Assembly: GCF_019972115.1 (NCBI RefSeq)
Contig: NZ_BPFJ01000003.1
Coordinates: 1-64,000 of the forward strand
Reading direction: 5' to 3'
Origin: Sulfurovum sp. TSL6
GTDB lineage: Bacteria > Campylobacterota > Campylobacteria > Campylobacterales > Sulfurovaceae
Length of the DNA: 64,000 nt
Shown here piece after piece: positions 62,431 to 64,000 of this stretch (the stretch's first letter is position 1; each line of letters opens with the position of its first letter). A program made the position numbers and the translations under genes. The notes beneath the pieces were generated by a model, which was given only the letters and a program-made list of their open reading frames with translations, searched no databases and was not told the origin of the DNA.

Positions 62431-64000
62431 AAGGCTTGTTTCGCCCAACATCATTAAAAAGAATGGTCTTTTTCCTTATTGCAGATCTCATTCTTTCAGG
62501 GGTCACGCTTTATCTTGCATATTTATTGCGCTTCAATTTTCAGATACCAGAAGAATTTTTAGATTCTTTTTGGCTGACCTATGGTGTGATTACAGGGGCA
62601 AAGGTCTTTTTTCTTTTTATGCTTAAAAACTATTTTATTATTTGGAGATTTTTTAGTTTTTATGATGCAAGAAATATATTTAAAGCACATATATTGGCGT
62701 ATATGTTTTTTATCGTCATTTATTTGGTTTTTAAAGAATATTTTACTCCGTTCCCCCGTAGTGTTATTATAATAGATTTCTTTTTGTCTCTTATTTTTAT
62801 AGGTGGGTTAAGGGGAGTGAAACGTTTCATTACTGAGGGACGTAGACAGTATTCGATGAAACCGACTCTTATTATTGGTGTAAACAGTAAGACAAATACG
62901 ATTATTCAGAGTGCTTTAAAAGAAGAGATAGATTATTATCCCGCTGCTATTATTTCCACTGAAGAAGATGAAAAAATGGCAGATGGATATATCAATAATG
63001 TAAAAGTTTTTGATATGTCTGCACTGACAACAATCATAGAGAAAAAGAACATTTCAGCAGCGATCCTTACTGAGAAATTAGCACAAAATGAACTTAAACA
63101 CTTGGTTGACAGATTAAACAAGGCTGGAGTAACTGAGATCAAACAGGTTAAGATCTTAGGTTCAGAGCACGAAAAGCTTGAAAATCTTTCGATTGAAGAT
63201 CTATTAGCACGTCACCCCAAAGATCTTGATCTTGATACGATCTCCTCTTTTGTGAAAGATAAATCTATTCTTATCACAGGAGCCGGAGGGAGCATAGGCT
63301 CAGAGATAGCCAGACAGTGTCAGAAGTTTGAAGCTTCATCCCTCATTTTGGTAGACAACAGTGAATACAATCTCTATCAGATAGGGGAACAGATAGAAAA
63401 TGCCAAACTGAAACTGTTGAGTGTTACAGATAAAAAGAATTTAGAGGCTGTTTTTAAAGAAGCCAAACCACAGATAGTGATACATGCAGCAGCCTATAAG
63501 CATGTACCTATCTGTGAAGAGAACCAGGAGATGGCTGTCTTGAACAATGTGTTAGGTAGTAAAAATGTCATAGATCTAAGTATAGAAAATGGTGTAGAAA
63601 AGGTAGTGGTCATCTCCACCGATAAAGCGGTACGCCCAACCAATGTCATGGGCGCTACCAAGAGAGTGACAGAACTCTATGCCAATAATGTTGATGCAAA
63701 AGGAACCGAAATAGTAGCGGTGCGCTTTGGGAATGTATTGGGCTCAAGCGGCTCGGTCATTCCCAAGTTTAAACAGCAAATAGAAGCAGGTGGTCCTGTG
63801 ACAGTAACACATCCTGATATTACGCGTTATTTCATGCTGATATCTGAAGCATGCCAGTTGGTATTGCAAACGGCTGCGATAGCCAAAGGGGGTGAACTGT
63901 TTATATTGGATATGGGAGAAGCTGTCAAAATTGCAGAATTGGCACAGCAGATGATACGGCTTTATGGCAAAGAGGATGAAGTGGAAATTGCTTTTACAGG
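62427..64000 (+). CDS. pglF: PglF, UDP-GlcNAc 4,6-dehydratase (3' end beyond the window)
   Basis: 524 codons are visible and the frame runs off the right end. The N-terminal ~190 residues contain about four membrane helices (FFLIADLILSGVTLYLAYLL) and a regulatory Rossmann-like part. The catalytic SDR domain begins SILITGAGGSIGSEIARQCQ. It has IVIHAAAYKHVPICEENQEM and the hallmark STDKAVRPTNVMGATKR, in which Met replaces the usual SDR tyrosine; KFKQQIEAGGPVTVTHPDIT follows. It makes the 4-keto-6-deoxy intermediate used by PglE. Full-length homologues are near 590 residues. No PglD acetyltransferase is seen in the window. Confidence 0.92.
   Translation, partial: MKGLFRPTSLKRMVFFLIADLILSGVTLYLAYLLRFNFQIPEEFLDSFWLTYGVITGAKVFFLFMLKNYFIIWRFFSFYDARNIFKAHILAYMFFIVIYLVFKEYFTPFPRSVIIIDFFLSLIFIGGLRGVKRFITEGRRQYSMKPTLIIGVNSKTNTIIQSALKEEIDYYPAAIISTEEDEKMADGYINNVKVFDMSALTTIIEKKNISAAILTEKLAQNELKHLVDRLNKAGVTEIKQVKILGSEHEKLENLSIEDLLARHPKDLDLDTISSFVKDKSILITGAGGSIGSEIARQCQKFEASSLILVDNSEYNLYQIGEQIENAKLKLLSVTDKKNLEAVFKEAKPQIVIHAAAYKHVPICEENQEMAVLNNVLGSKNVIDLSIENGVEKVVVISTDKAVRPTNVMGATKRVTELYANNVDAKGTEIVAVRFGNVLGSSGSVIPKFKQQIEAGGPVTVTHPDITRYFMLISEACQLVLQTAAIAKGGELFILDMGEAVKIAELAQQMIRLYGKEDEVEIAFT

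Overview
The window looks like a chromosomal segment of a free-living, sulfur-oxidising member of the Campylobacterota (Epsilonproteobacteria), most like Sulfurovum or Sulfurimonas. This is an inference from gene content: a soxCDYZ-type thiosulfate oxidation cluster with a Tat-exported SoxC, a CcoG operon, a futalosine-pathway menaquinone gene, a short MurB, recA-eno followed by a small FtsB-like gene, and a bacterial N-glycosylation (pgl) locus. Base composition is A+T-rich, and the -10 boxes are TATAAT-like with little -35 signal, as is usual for the phylum.

Layout. 1-75 is the 3' end of a 5S rRNA, so an rRNA operon lies to the left. 76-710 holds no protein gene but contains two diverged tandem copies of an apparent small RNA (about 192-285 and 393-484), then a third C-rich stem-loop. 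Both copies are complementary to the leader of the porin gene that follows (711-2276). 2448-4509 carries DUF302, MOSC and unknown proteins. 4506-8790 is the sulfur-oxidation region: a SoxY-like protein with an altered C-terminus, then soxC-soxD-soxY-soxZ from a good promoter. A decayed small exported-protein gene follows. 9261-13122 is housekeeping (prfA, rpsT, glmM, lspA). 13168-25569 is rich in exported proteins: a 733-aa protein with a C-terminal sorting tail, suhB, a PqiA-like protein, a decayed gene, a large Ig-like lipoprotein and a 1786-aa surface protein with a gluzincin metallopeptidase signature, cadherin-like repeats, a thrombospondin-C-like domain and a PKD domain.

25581-30655 holds DUF493, moaC, an operon headed by a catalytically dead serine-recombinase-like DNA-binding protein (with ccoG, a small membrane protein and an SQR-like flavoprotein), and tpx. 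30809-33017 has two paralogous L,D-transpeptidase lipoproteins flanking a small gene, then an Lcl/DUF1566 protein. 33023-46150 is mostly housekeeping: murB, mqnD, recA, eno, an FtsB-like protein, a coiled-coil repeat protein, a cation/proton antiporter, bioB, topA, asnB, dcd and a SurA-like isomerase.

46385-64000 is one tightly packed, same-strand glycan locus cut by the window end. wbpB, wbpD, wbpE and wbpI would make UDP-2,3-diacetamido-2,3-dideoxy-glucuronic and -mannuronic acid. A Wzx-type flippase, an asparagine-synthase-like amidotransferase, two hexapeptide acyltransferases and four GT4-type glycosyltransferases would build and move a lipid-linked oligosaccharide. PglC would prime it, PglE and PglF would supply the amino-sugar precursor, and PglB would transfer it to protein asparagines. 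The locus therefore appears to encode an N-glycan different from the Campylobacter jejuni heptasaccharide, containing diacetamido-uronic acid and possibly its amide. wbpI has AUC where its AUG start is expected.
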